Positions 26,640-36,113 of a stretch of DNA of 64,000 nucleotides are shown one piece after another; positions within the stretch are counted from its first letter, which is position 1; every line of letters starts with the position of its first letter. Made by a program: the position numbers and the translations under genes. The DNA comes from Hymenobacter caeli (GTDB taxonomy: Bacteria; Bacteroidota; Bacteroidia; Cytophagales; Hymenobacteraceae), in contig NZ_JABSNP010000013.1 of the NCBI RefSeq assembly GCF_013294115.1, forward strand, positions 84,707-148,706, in the 5' to 3' direction. The notes beneath the pieces are model-generated. The model searched no databases and was not told the DNA's origin. It saw nothing but the letters and a program-made list of their open reading frames with translations.

Positions 26640-29600
26640 ATGAAAAAACTTTACTTGCTGGGTTTCCTGCTGGCCGCCGAAGGGGCCTTGGCCCCGGCGG
26701 GCCGGGCCCAAACCACGGCCCCCGCCGCCCGCGCCGTGGCGGGCACCGTGGTGGGCACCGTGGACCGCCTGCCCATTCCGGGCGTCAACGTGCTCGTGAA
26801 GGGCACCAACGTGGGCACCGCCACCAACGCCGACGGCCGCTATGCACTGCCCAACGTGCCCGAGGGGGCCACGCTGGTGTTCAGCTTCATCGGGTATAAG
26901 TCGGTGGAGCGGCCGGCCGCCGGGGCCACCCTCGACGTGGCGCTGGACGCCGACGCCAGCGGCCTCGACGAGGTGGTGGTGACGGCCTACAACATCAAGC
27001 AGGACAAGCGCACGCTGGTGACGGCCGTGCAGGAAGTGCAGGGCAAGGACCTCATCGACTCGCGCCAGACCAACGTGGTGAACGCCCTGCAAGGCAAGGT
27101 GGCCGGCGTGAACATCACCTCCTCGGGCGGCTCGCCGGGCGAGGGGGCCTCCATCGTCATCCGCGGCGGCACCTCGCTCGACGGCGACAACCAGCCGCTG
27201 TTCGTGATTGACGGCATGATCATGGACAACAGCTCGTTCCAGGAGAGTACGGCCCCCGGCGGGGGCTCGGCCTTCAACGGGCTGCTGGGCCGCTCGGTGG
27301 GGGCCTCCAACCGCGCCGGCGACCTCAACCCCGAGGACATCGCCAGCATGACCGTGCTGAAGGGCCCCGCCGCCGCCGCCCTCTACGGCCTGCGGGCCGC
27401 CAACGGCGCGGTGGTGATTACGACCAAAAAAGGCTCGGCCGGCCGCACCACCCTCAACTACCGCAGCCAGGTGTCGGTGGACCAGGTGAACCGCCTGCCC
27501 GCCACCCAAAGCGAGTACGGGCAAGGCGCGAGCGGCATCTTCGACGGCACCACGCGGCAGTCGTGGGGGCCCCGGTTCGCGGCGGGCCAGCCGGTGTACG
27601 ACAACGTGGGCAACTTCTTCCAGAAGAGCACCACCTTCCAGAACTTCCTCACCATGTCGGGCGGCTCGGACAAGGCTTCGTTCTTCGCCTCGGCTTCCAA
27701 CCTGCACCAGAACGGCGTGGTGCCCCAAAGCTCCTACGACAAAACGACGGTGCGCCTCTCGGGCTCGGCCACGATTTCGCCCAAGCTCAGCGTCACGGGC
27801 TCGGCCCAGTACCTGAACACGGGCAGCGTGCGGCCCTTGCAGGGCCCCGGGCTGTTTGGGTCGTCGGGCGGCTTTTTGCTGAGCCTGCTGAACTGGCCGC
27901 GCGGCGACGACGCCCGCAACTACCTCAACCCCGACGGCAGCCGCCGCCGCCTGCTGGCCCTGGGCAACGGCACCGACGCCGACAACCCGTACTGGACGGT
28001 GGCCAAAAACCCCCAGAGCGAGGGCACCAACCGCTTCATCGGCAACGTGCAGCTCAGCTTTGCGCCCACCAAGTGGCTCACGCTGAGCCACAATATTGGC
28101 ACCGATTTCTACACCACCACCTCCACTTCCATCCGGGCGGTGGGCACCTCGCAGGTGGGCAACCAGAACGGCGGCATTGCCCAAACCGTGGACCAGTTCC
28201 GGCTGATTACGGCCACCACGCTGGCCACGTTCACCCACAATTTCGGCGAGCATTTCGGCGGCTCGCTGATTGTGGGCAACACGATTGAGGAGAACAAGGA
28301 CCAGGCCGTGGACTACATCGGCCTGATTTTCCAGAACCCCGACTTCACCGGCCTCAACAACACCGTGAACCGCGGGGCCCTGCAACGCGACTCGAAGCGC
28401 CACCTCATCGGCAACTTCGCCCGCCTAAGCACCTCGATTTACGACCAGCTGTTCCTCGAATTGCAGGCCCGCTACGACCAGTCGTCCACGCTGCCGCGGC
28501 CCGACGAGGGCAAAATCTTCGGCAAGGGCTTCCTCTACGGCTCGGCCGGCCTGGGCTACGAGTTCACCAAAATTCTGGGCCTGGAGCAGAACGACGTGCT
28601 GAACTACGGCAAAATCCGGGCGTCGGTGGCCGAGGTGGGCCGCGACACGGGGCCCTACCGGGTGCTGTCGAGCCTGACGCAGAACACGTACATCGGCGGC
28701 GGCTTCCGCAACGATTTCTACGGCTCGAACCCCTTGCTCAAGCCCGAGCGCACCCGCACCTACGAGTACGGGGCCAACGTGCAGTTTTTCAAAAACCGCC
28801 TGGGCCTGGACGTCAACTACTACTACTCGCGCACCGTCGACCAACTCATCGCGCCCCGCGTGAGCCAGGCCACGGGCTTCATCCTCCAGTACATCAACGG
28901 CGGGGTGGTGACCAATAAAGGCGTGGAAATCAGCCTCACCGGCTCGCCCGTGCGCAACGCCAACGGCTTCAGCTGGGACGTGCTGGCCAACTTCTACCAC
29001 AACACCAACAACGTGGAAAGCCTGCCGTCGCCGCTCACCGTGGTGTACCAGTCCGACACGTTCATCACCGACGTGCACGAGGGCGGGGCCTTCCCGGGCA
29101 AAGCCATTTCGGGCCTGGCGGCCACCGATTTCAACCGCGTGAACGACCCCAGCAGCCCGTACAACGGCCAGATTATCGTGGATGCCACCGGCTACCCCAC
29201 GGCCGGCACGGCCTTCGTCTACGCCGGCAACCGGGCCCCGCGCTTCACCACCCAGCTCACCAACACCTTCACCTACAAGGGCCTGAGCCTGACCGGCCTG
29301 CTCGACTTCCGGGTGGGCGGCGTGGTGGTGAACGGCAACGACTGGTACCAGACCAACGTGGGCACCTCGGCCCGCACCGCCGAGCGCTACAAGCAGGCCG
29401 TGTTCGGCGGCGTGGTGCGCAACGCCGACGGCACCTACGCCCCCAACACCAAAGCGGTGGAGCTGACCCAGAGCTACTACCAGAACGTGCTGGACCGCGT
29501 GGGCACGGCCTTCGTGGAGGACGGCTCCTGGGCCCGCCTGCGCTACGTGGCCCTGGGGTACGCCCTGCCCACCCGCTGGCTGGGCGGGGCCTCGTCGTTT

Positions 29601-29783
29601 CTGAAAGGCGTGGACCTGAGCGTGACCGGCCGCAACCTGGTGCTGCTGACCCACTACACCGGGGCCGACCCCGAAACGGCGGCCTCCGGGGCCGGCGTGC
29701 GCGGCGGCGGCTCGGGCGGCATCGACTACGGCAACGTGCCCGCCACCCGCGGCGTGGACATGGCCGTGCGCGTGACGTTTTGA
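26640..29783 (+). CDS. SusC/RagA family TonB-linked outer-membrane transporter
   Basis: This 1047-residue protein has a signal peptide, a carboxypeptidase-like regulatory domain (about 34-110, ending near SVERPAA), the SusC plug with VVVTAYN and NALQGKVAGVN, an IRGGTSL/VIDG segment, and a C-terminal 22-strand beta-barrel ending in Phe (VDMAVRVTF). SusC proteins import oligosaccharides or peptides using TonB energy, with SusD as lid. The adjacent susD and lipoprotein genes support a nutrient-uptake locus. Substrate cannot be predicted from sequence alone. Confidence 0.96.
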   Translation: MKKLYLLGFLLAAEGALAPAGRAQTTAPAARAVAGTVVGTVDRLPIPGVNVLVKGTNVGTATNADGRYALPNVPEGATLVFSFIGYKSVERPAAGATLDVALDADASGLDEVVVTAYNIKQDKRTLVTAVQEVQGKDLIDSRQTNVVNALQGKVAGVNITSSGGSPGEGASIVIRGGTSLDGDNQPLFVIDGMIMDNSSFQESTAPGGGSAFNGLLGRSVGASNRAGDLNPEDIASMTVLKGPAAAALYGLRAANGAVVITTKKGSAGRTTLNYRSQVSVDQVNRLPATQSEYGQGASGIFDGTTRQSWGPRFAAGQPVYDNVGNFFQKSTTFQNFLTMSGGSDKASFFASASNLHQNGVVPQSSYDKTTVRLSGSATISPKLSVTGSAQYLNTGSVRPLQGPGLFGSSGGFLLSLLNWPRGDDARNYLNPDGSRRRLLALGNGTDADNPYWTVAKNPQSEGTNRFIGNVQLSFAPTKWLTLSHNIGTDFYTTTSTSIRAVGTSQVGNQNGGIAQTVDQFRLITATTLATFTHNFGEHFGGSLIVGNTIEENKDQAVDYIGLIFQNPDFTGLNNTVNRGALQRDSKRHLIGNFARLSTSIYDQLFLELQARYDQSSTLPRPDEGKIFGKGFLYGSAGLGYEFTKILGLEQNDVLNYGKIRASVAEVGRDTGPYRVLSSLTQNTYIGGGFRNDFYGSNPLLKPERTRTYEYGANVQFFKNRLGLDVNYYYSRTVDQLIAPRVSQATGFILQYINGGVVTNKGVEISLTGSPVRNANGFSWDVLANFYHNTNNVESLPSPLTVVYQSDTFITDVHEGGAFPGKAISGLAATDFNRVNDPSSPYNGQIIVDATGYPTAGTAFVYAGNRAPRFTTQLTNTFTYKGLSLTGLLDFRVGGVVVNGNDWYQTNVGTSARTAERYKQAVFGGVVRNADGTYAPNTKAVELTQSYYQNVLDRVGTAFVEDGSWARLRYVALGYALPTRWLGGASSFLKGVDLSVTGRNLVLLTHYTGADPETAASGAGVRGGGSGGIDYGNVPATRGVDMAVRVTF

Positions 29784-29800
29784 GGGCGTCCGTTCCAGGA

Positions 29801-29924
29801 GCGCCTCACCCCCTAGCCCCCTCTCCGTGGGAGAGGGGGAAATAGCTCTAGCTTTTAGTCTAGAAGCTTAAACTAAAAACTAGTCCCCCCTCTCCCACGG
29901 AGAGGGGGCTAGGGGGTGAGGCGC
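29801..29924. repeat. Long hairpin repeat between susC and susD
   Basis: Two 39-bp arms (29801-29839 and 29886-29924) are perfect inverted copies beginning GCGCCTCACCCCCTAGCCCC. The inner arms CTAGCTTTTAGT/ACTAAAAACTAG continue the pairing. The transcript would form an exceptionally stable stem in the 188-bp gap between susC and susD. A related copy lies at 49230-49361. Confidence 0.9.
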
Positions 29925-29971
29925 TTGCCGAACGACAACCCCTCAGTCATCTAACAACTTACTTATCAACT

Positions 29972-31522
29972 ATGAAAAACTACCTACTAAGCCTGGGCTT
30001 GCTGCTGGGGGCGGGGGCCCTCGGCGGGTGCGAGAAGTACCTCGACGTGAACAACAACCCCAACAACCCCACCACGTCCACGCCAAACTTCATTCTGCCG
30101 GGCGTCATTTCCAACGGCATCCAGACGCAGATGTTCACGGCCCTGCGCACGCCCTACATCACGCAGTACGTGGTGGGCCGGGCGGCCGGCACGGCCATCG
30201 ACGGGTACTTCCTGACCAACGCCCAGAGCACCAACACGTTCAACTACTCGTACTTCCAGTCGGGCGGCAACATTCCGGGCATGGAAGCGGCGGCGCTGGC
30301 CGAGGGCTCGCCCTACTACGTGGGGGCCGGCGAAATTATGCAGGCCCTGATTCTGGCCCACGTGACGGACATGCTCGGCGACGTGCCCTTCACCGAGGCC
30401 TACCAGGGCGGCAACAACTACACGCCCAAGTACGACGCCCAGCAGGACGTGTACGCCAGCGTGAACAAGCTGCTCGACGACGGCATCGTGCAGATGAGCA
30501 AGGACCCGGGCCAGAACTTCCGCCCCCTCTACAGCCTCTCGCCCAGCGAAAGCGGCGACATCCTCTACAAGGGCGACCCCGCCAAGTGGGTGCGCCTGGC
30601 CTACGCCCTGAAGGCCCGCGAGGCCCAGCACCTCACCAAAAAGGCCAGCTACGACCCCGCCGCCGTGCTGGCCCTGTGCGACAAAGCCTTCAAAGCCAGC
30701 ACCGACGACGCCCAGCTTCAGTACCAAACGGCGGTGTCGCCGATTGTGGGCACCACCAACATCTTCGGCGTCACGCGGGCCAACTTCGGCACGGCCACGT
30801 TCTCGGCCAACATCGTGAAGTACCTCAACGGCACCACGTTTCCGGGCGTGGCGGACCCGCGCTTCGGGGTGCTGATGCCCACCACCAGCGTGGGGGCCAA
30901 CCCCGGCGTGGGCACGCCCACCACCGCCAACCTGACGCCGGGCACCACCAACACCACCGATTTCTACGGCGGCTGGTACGCCCGCGACGTGCCGGGCTAC
31001 TTCGAGGTGATTACCTACCACGAGCTGAAGTTCATCGAGGCCGAGGCCGCCTACCGGGCCGGTAACAAAACCCGGGCCCTGGCCGCGCTGCGCGAAGGCA
31101 TCCGGGCCCACATCAAAAAGGTGAGCGCCGGGGGCAGCTTCTCGCCGCCGGCCGTGACGCTGCCGGCCATCACCGACGCCCAGATTGCCGCCTACCTGGC
31201 CAGCGCCGCCGTGCCCCAAACGGAGGCCGACCTCACCTCGCTGCGCCCCATCGTGGAGCAGAAGTACATCGCCATGTTCCTGAACCCGGACTCGTGGTCG
31301 GACCTGCGCCGGCTCGATTTCGACCCGGCCCTCTACGTCAACTTCACCTACCCCACCAACGCCAACTCCGTGCTGGCCACCAAAGCCGACCCCACCCTGC
31401 GCTACCCGCGCCGCCTGCTGCCGGGGGCCACGGAAGTGCTCTACAACCCCACCGAAATCAACCGCATCGGCGGCAACGACCCCGACTACATCACCCGCCC
31501 GATGTGGTTCGATTCCAAATAG
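29972..31522 (+). CDS. SusD/RagB family nutrient-binding lipoprotein
   Basis: The 516-residue lipoprotein (lipobox LGGC, Cys20) has the SusD-like alpha-helical layout with TPR-like repeats, of the SusD-like_2 type: NNNPNNPTT near the N-terminus, MEAAALAEGSPYYVGAGEIMQALI, and an end with YNPTEINRIGGNDPD. It sits on the outer face of the outer membrane and acts as the lid of the SusC transporter just upstream. An inverted-repeat hairpin separates the two genes. Confidence 0.94.
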   Translation: MKNYLLSLGLLLGAGALGGCEKYLDVNNNPNNPTTSTPNFILPGVISNGIQTQMFTALRTPYITQYVVGRAAGTAIDGYFLTNAQSTNTFNYSYFQSGGNIPGMEAAALAEGSPYYVGAGEIMQALILAHVTDMLGDVPFTEAYQGGNNYTPKYDAQQDVYASVNKLLDDGIVQMSKDPGQNFRPLYSLSPSESGDILYKGDPAKWVRLAYALKAREAQHLTKKASYDPAAVLALCDKAFKASTDDAQLQYQTAVSPIVGTTNIFGVTRANFGTATFSANIVKYLNGTTFPGVADPRFGVLMPTTSVGANPGVGTPTTANLTPGTTNTTDFYGGWYARDVPGYFEVITYHELKFIEAEAAYRAGNKTRALAALREGIRAHIKKVSAGGSFSPPAVTLPAITDAQIAAYLASAAVPQTEADLTSLRPIVEQKYIAMFLNPDSWSDLRRLDFDPALYVNFTYPTNANSVLATKADPTLRYPRRLLPGATEVLYNPTEINRIGGNDPDYITRPMWFDSK

Positions 31523-31551
31523 GGCCCCCACGGACTTAGCTTTTTCTTCCC

Positions 31552-32823
31552 ATGAAAACCACTTCCCTCCAGCTGTTGGGCGCGGCGCTGGCCCTGGCCG
31601 GCCTGGCCAGCGGCTGCAAAAAAGCACTCGATACCTACTACACCGAGGTGGGCGGGCAGCTGCCGACGGTGCGCAGCGTGACGGGTACGGCCACGTTTGG
31701 CTCCGGCACGGGCACCAGCGTCAAGCTGACCACCGGTGAAGTCATCCCGATTGAAATCCTGTTCGCCCAGCAAACCTCGCCCGTCAAGCAGCTTGTAATT
31801 CTGCAAAAAATTGAGCCCGGCCGCGACTCCACCGTCGTGCAGACTATCCCCTACGCGCCGGCCTTCTCGAAGCGCAAGAACGGCGATACGCTGGTGGTGA
31901 ACTACACGGTGCCCGCCGGGGCCAACAAGGCCAACGTGCGCGTGGACGCTCGGGTGGACGCCCAAAACGGCCAAAGCAAGTACCTCAGCCTGACCTTCCG
32001 CCTGGCCGAAGCCACGCCCACCGTGGCTATCAACTCGGGCCCCACCAACGTGACGCTCGGCACCGCTTCCACCGGCACCGCCCCCGGCGACGTGGTGCGC
32101 TACAACCTCACGCTGAACGCGGGCGGCATCACCTCGGCCGCGCTGTTCACCGCCGCCGGCACCTTGTACAAGGACCTCGACAGCTTGAACGTGTACGCCA
32201 AGGTGGGCCCCGCCGCCGAGCGCCGCATCGACCGCCGCAAGCTCGCCGCCACCGGGGCCGCCACCACCCTGAACGTGGACGAGCCCCTGCCCGCCGGCAG
32301 CGCCGGGCAGTCGGTGACGTTCCGTTTCGAGGCCACGGTGCGGGCCCCGGCGCGGCGCACCTCGGCCACGGCCGCCACCGGCGTGGCGGTAGGGGCCCCC
32401 ACCGCCTTTAGCGCCACGGTACGCACCGGGGCCCTGGCCTACGCCGGCACCACCGGCGGCGACCTGGCCGCCTACGACCTGACGACCTTCGCGGCCGTGG
32501 CCGCCGCCGGAGCCGCCACGGCCAAGGACCTCACCATCAGCAGCACGGCCGGCAACGCCGTGCAGTTCAAGGCCCTGAACGCGACCCGCTACGTGCGCTC
32601 GACCGCGGCCGTGTACGCCGCGGCCACCCTCACCAGCGTGCGCCAGGCTTATACCGCCGCGGCCGCTACGGCCCAGGTTGCCAGCCTCGACAACATCGTG
32701 GTAGGCGACGTCATCTTGGTGAAGCTGCGCGGCCTCGACCAGTACGAGGCCCTGCAAGTGACGGCCATCAACCGCACCTCCACCACGGACGTGACAGTGA
32801 ATTTCAGCGTTAAGGCGCTGTAA
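31552..32823 (+). CDS. Surface lipoprotein of the SusCD locus (SusE/F-like position)
   Basis: The 423-residue lipoprotein (lipobox ASGC, Cys22) follows susD by 29 bp, the position normally held by SusE/SusF-type glycan-binding lipoproteins. Sequence is Ala/Thr-rich with beta-sandwich-like stretches; no known domain is recognised. It is probably exposed on the cell surface and helps capture substrate, by analogy with neighbours only. A long bidirectional terminator follows. Confidence 0.75.
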   Translation: MKTTSLQLLGAALALAGLASGCKKALDTYYTEVGGQLPTVRSVTGTATFGSGTGTSVKLTTGEVIPIEILFAQQTSPVKQLVILQKIEPGRDSTVVQTIPYAPAFSKRKNGDTLVVNYTVPAGANKANVRVDARVDAQNGQSKYLSLTFRLAEATPTVAINSGPTNVTLGTASTGTAPGDVVRYNLTLNAGGITSAALFTAAGTLYKDLDSLNVYAKVGPAAERRIDRRKLAATGAATTLNVDEPLPAGSAGQSVTFRFEATVRAPARRTSATAATGVAVGAPTAFSATVRTGALAYAGTTGGDLAAYDLTTFAAVAAAGAATAKDLTISSTAGNAVQFKALNATRYVRSTAAVYAAATLTSVRQAYTAAAATAQVASLDNIVVGDVILVKLRGLDQYEALQVTAINRTSTTDVTVNFSVKAL

Positions 32824-32832
32824 ACTTCGTGT

Positions 32833-32890
32833 CGTATTCACAGAAAAAGACCCTTCTTTTAACGGAGAAGGGCCTTTTTTTGTGAATACG
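32833..32890. terminator. Bidirectional terminator, susCD operon and GHL10 gene
   Basis: Outer arms CGTATTCACA/TGTGAATACG (32833-32842, 32881-32890) enclose an inner stem AGACCCTTCT/AGAAGGGCCT with A-run and T-run on its sides. It lies between convergent genes ending at 32823 and 32898. Confidence 0.8.
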
Positions 32891-32897
32891 GTGCGCA

Positions 32898-34682
32898 TTA
32901 TCCGCCGCCAAACAGCCGGGCAAAGAAGCCCCGCCGCTGGGGTTTCGCCGGGGCCCGGAGCTTGTTGCTGGCCGCCTCCGCGTCTGTGCCTAGCGGGCGC
33001 AGCGCGGGGAACTTCAGGTTCGGGGCTTCCGGGGGGCGGGCGGGGGCGGGCGGGGGCAGGGCGGCCACGCCGGGCATCGAGGCCATTACGATTTCGGTGG
33101 GCAGCTGGCCGTTGGTGCGCAGGCTCACGGGGCGGCTCTCGTTGTGGAGGCGGTCCACGGCGGTGAGGTAGTAAGCGTAGGACTGGCCGGGCGCGGCCGT
33201 GGTGTCGATAAACGTGGTGCCGTGGCCGGGGGTGGCGCGGGGCAGGGCCAGGATGTGGCGCGGGTCGTCGGGCGAGGGGTATTCGCCGGGCCCGAAGCGG
33301 TAAAGCACGTAGTAGGCGGCCACGTCGCCGTCGGCGGCGGCCGGGCCGGGCTGCCAGCTGAGGGTGGCCACGCGGCCGGCGCGGGTGAGGGCAAAGCCCG
33401 CCACGGGGCGCGGCGGCACGGCGTCGAGCCACGGCATGGCGGGCACCAGCGCCGGGTAGCGGAACAGGTTCAGGCGCAGCGAGTCGGTGGTGTGCAGCGG
33501 GTTGTCGCGCAGCGACTTGGCCGAGAAAAACACGCTGCCGCTGGCCGCGCCGCCGTAGCTGCGGTTGAGGCGCACCTGCCGGGGCAGCTCGCGGGGGTTG
33601 CGCCAGGTAGTGTCGGAGCGGGTGCTTTCGAGCATCCGATAGGTGCCCTGGCCGATGTAGAGGTGCCGCCCGTAGCGGTTGCGCGTCCACCAATCCAGCA
33701 TGGTGGCGTAGGGCACCAGCCGGAAGCCGGTGCTCCAGTACAGCTGCGGCACCACGTAGTCGATCCAGCCTTTTTGCAGCCACAGGCGCGTGTCGGCGTA
33801 CAGGGCCGCGTAGCTGGGCTGCCCGGCGCGGGTGTCGGAGCCGTTGGGGTCGGCCGATTTGTTCATCCACACGCCAAAGGGCGAGATGCCGAACTTCACC
33901 CACCGCTTGGCCGTGCGGATGCTGTCGTGCAAATCCCGGATGAGCACGTTCACGTTGTTGCGCCGCCAGTCGCCGAGCTGGTCGAATGCCTGCTCTTCGG
34001 CCGGCCGCTGGGCGAAGGTCTGCTCGTCGTGAAACGTAAGCCCCGGCTCCTGGTAGGGGTAGAAGTAGTCGTCGAAGTGCACCGCGTCGATGTCGTAGCG
34101 CCGCACCACGTCCATAATCACGCGGGTGATGTGGGCCCGCACCGCGGGCAGGCCGGGGTTGTAGAGGTACGAGCTGCCGTAGCGGACGAACCACTCGGGG
34201 TGGGTGCGGTAGGGGTGCAGGGCCCCGAAGCGGCGCGTCACGGTGTCGAGGCTGGCCCGGTACGGGTTGAACCAGGCGTGAAATTCCATGCCGCGCCGGT
34301 GCGCCTCGCTGATGAGGTAGGGCAGGGGGTCGGCGTCGCCGTCGGGGGCCCGGCCCTGCTGGCCGGTGAGCCACTTGCTCCAGGGCTCCAGGCTGGATTT
34401 GTAGAGGGCGTCCGAGGCGGGCCGGATTTGCACGAACACGGCGTTTAGGCCCGCCCGTTGGCCGGCGTCGAGCAGGCGGCGGTACTCGGCGCGGTACTGC
34501 ACGGGGGCCTCGCCCCGCTGGTTGGGCCAGTCGATGTTCTCGACGCTGGCAATCCAGAAGCCGCGCAGCTCGCGCTTGGGCGGCGGGGCGGCCACCGAGT
34601 CGGCCTGGGCCCGGGCCCGCTGGCCGAATAGGCCCGCCAGCAGCAAAAGAAGAAAAAAGGGGCGTCGCAGCACTACAGCCAT
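32898..34682 (-). CDS. Family 10 glycosyl hydrolase-like protein (GHL10) with fibronectin-type domain
   Basis: The 594-residue protein has a signal peptide, then a GHL10 TIM barrel opening with RELRGFWIASVENIDWPNQ. It contains AVFVQIRPASDALY, FHAWFNPYR, the AVHFDDYFYPY catalytic-region motif and KFGISPFGVW. A fibronectin type III-like domain follows (about 430-520), then a basic, low-complexity tail. GHL10 proteins are putative periplasmic or surface glycoside hydrolases. It converges on the SusCD operon and could process the same glycan, but this is inference. Confidence 0.9.
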   Translation of the reverse strand: MAVVLRRPFFLLLLLAGLFGQRARAQADSVAAPPPKRELRGFWIASVENIDWPNQRGEAPVQYRAEYRRLLDAGQRAGLNAVFVQIRPASDALYKSSLEPWSKWLTGQQGRAPDGDADPLPYLISEAHRRGMEFHAWFNPYRASLDTVTRRFGALHPYRTHPEWFVRYGSSYLYNPGLPAVRAHITRVIMDVVRRYDIDAVHFDDYFYPYQEPGLTFHDEQTFAQRPAEEQAFDQLGDWRRNNVNVLIRDLHDSIRTAKRWVKFGISPFGVWMNKSADPNGSDTRAGQPSYAALYADTRLWLQKGWIDYVVPQLYWSTGFRLVPYATMLDWWTRNRYGRHLYIGQGTYRMLESTRSDTTWRNPRELPRQVRLNRSYGGAASGSVFFSAKSLRDNPLHTTDSLRLNLFRYPALVPAMPWLDAVPPRPVAGFALTRAGRVATLSWQPGPAAADGDVAAYYVLYRFGPGEYPSPDDPRHILALPRATPGHGTTFIDTTAAPGQSYAYYLTAVDRLHNESRPVSLRTNGQLPTEIVMASMPGVAALPPPAPARPPEAPNLKFPALRPLGTDAEAASNKLRAPAKPQRRGFFARLFGGG

Positions 34683-34733
34683 TCAAGCAAGGAAATAGAA
34701 CGACGGCAAATTACGACGCCCCGGGGCCCTTTC

Positions 34734-34988
34734 TCACGAGCCGGTCAGCTCGGTGTCGGTCTGGGGCTGGTCGGGGCCCCCTTCGAGGCCGTTGGTTTGC
34801 TCGGCGTCGCCGTAGTCGCCGCGGATGCCCGCGCCGTCGCCCATGTGTTCCTGGGTGCTGGTGGCAAGGTTGCCGGCTTCGGGGTTGCCGCTGGCGTTCT
34901 GGTCGCGGTCAACGCCGGAGTTTTGGGTGGCCGCGGTGCTGGCGTCGTCGGGGCGGGGGTCGGTGGGGTTTTGTTCGGGAGCGGGCAT
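34734..34988 (-). CDS. Small acidic, probably disordered protein
   Basis: ATG 34988 gives 84 residues that are rich in Asp, Asn, Gln, Gly, Thr and Pro with almost no hydrophobic core (PAPEQNPTDPRPDD at the start, TDTELTGS at the end). It has no signal peptide. Proteins of this kind in related bacteria resemble stress-associated, intrinsically disordered proteins. The frame extends further upstream but only as Arg/Pro-rich sequence. Function is unknown. Confidence 0.5.
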   Translation of the reverse strand: MPAPEQNPTDPRPDDASTAATQNSGVDRDQNASGNPEAGNLATSTQEHMGDGAGIRGDYGDAEQTNGLEGGPDQPQTDTELTGS

Positions 34989-35242
34989 GGGTGGGCTGGT
35001 GGTTAAGGGGTTGATGAAGAAACGGCGGCCGGTTGGCAAGAGTAGTGGCAGTTGCTGATTAGCCATTCCCCGCTGGCTGTTCACCGTTCTTCCTGCCGGC
35101 TTACGGCGCGGCGGCGCGGCGGTTGGGTTGGACGCTGCGCGGGGCTTTGCGCGCGGCACCCGAACTTGGGGCGGCATTCCCGCACCGGCCGCCGGCGCGG
35201 GCCCGTTATTTTATCTTCCTTCCACCCTTCACGCTACCTTCC

Positions 35243-36106
35243 GTGGCCGCTGCCTCCGATTTTTACCGGCAAAAAACCGACGACGAGCTGTTGTTTTTCG
35301 TCCAGAACCCCGCCCAATACGCTCCCGAGCTGGTGGCCGGGGCCCAGCAGGAACTGCGCCACCGGGGCACGCTGCCAGCGCCGCCGCCCCTCGCGCCCGA
35401 GCTGCCAACCAACCCTGCCGCCGACGCCGCCGACGCCGTCGCGCCGCGTGCCTGGCTGAAACCCGCGGCCCTGGGCCTGGGCCTGCTGGTGCTGGGCGGC
35501 GGCACGTACTACCTGAAGCAGAGCAGCGACGCTGCTGCTGCCGCGGCCCAGGCCCGCCTGGAGGCCAAGCGCCGCATGCCCCCGCCCAAGCTCGTGGAGG
35601 AAGCCACCCACGCCATGCCCAACTACGACGCGGCCGTGGCCCGCGCCGTCGAGCAGCAGCTGCGCCAGGTGCCCGCCGCCGAGCAGGCCAACGCCCAACA
35701 CCTGCGCCAGTACCGCGAGCTGGCCAAGCGCTTCTGGACCGCCGAAGCCCAAACCGAGTACCTCACCGGCCGGGCCGATGCGGGTCAGGCCGGCCCCAAC
35801 TTTGCCGACCAGGCCCGGCTGGTGCGTGAAACCTGGCAGGCGTGGAACCGCGCCAATATGTACGGGTTCAGCTTCGGGCCCACCATGCAAGGCCAGCTCC
35901 AGCGCATGAAGGACGCGTCCGGCAACCAGCAGCACATCCTGGACAACCTGCCCGCCCTGCTGCCTGAGGACCGCTTCCGCACTGATGAAGAAATGAACAA
36001 GCGCACCGCCGAAGCGGAGGATTTAGTCGGTGGCCTGCTGCCGGTGTCGCCCGTATCGGGCCGGCCCTACAAGCGCATCGTGCTGGAAGGCAACACTTCG
36101 CGGTAG
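35243..36106 (+). CDS. Membrane-anchored protein sharing an N-terminal motif with the rhomboid neighbour
   Basis: The GTG at 35243 is preferred because conserved sequence begins there; no ATG fits. Of 287 residues, 12-42 (DDELLFFVQNPAQYAPELV...) match residues 25-55 of the next gene's product. A Pro/Ala linker, one transmembrane helix (about 74-91, ALGLGLLVLGGGTYYL) and a helical, charged C-terminal domain follow. It ends 7 bp before the rhomboid gene, so they likely form an operon. Topology puts the shared motif in the cytoplasm. Function is unknown; it may be a substrate or partner of the rhomboid. Confidence 0.7.
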   Translation: MAAASDFYRQKTDDELLFFVQNPAQYAPELVAGAQQELRHRGTLPAPPPLAPELPTNPAADAADAVAPRAWLKPAALGLGLLVLGGGTYYLKQSSDAAAAAAQARLEAKRRMPPPKLVEEATHAMPNYDAAVARAVEQQLRQVPAAEQANAQHLRQYRELAKRFWTAEAQTEYLTGRADAGQAGPNFADQARLVRETWQAWNRANMYGFSFGPTMQGQLQRMKDASGNQQHILDNLPALLPEDRFRTDEEMNKRTAEAEDLVGGLLPVSPVSGRPYKRIVLEGNTSR

Positions 36107-36113
36107 CCTGCGC

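Noticed and set aside
29801..29924. Reading the susC-susD hairpin as a standard rho-independent terminator
   Set aside because: The stem is followed by GTGAGGCGC-type sequence, not a T-run, and a related copy lies elsewhere, so a repeat element is the better call.
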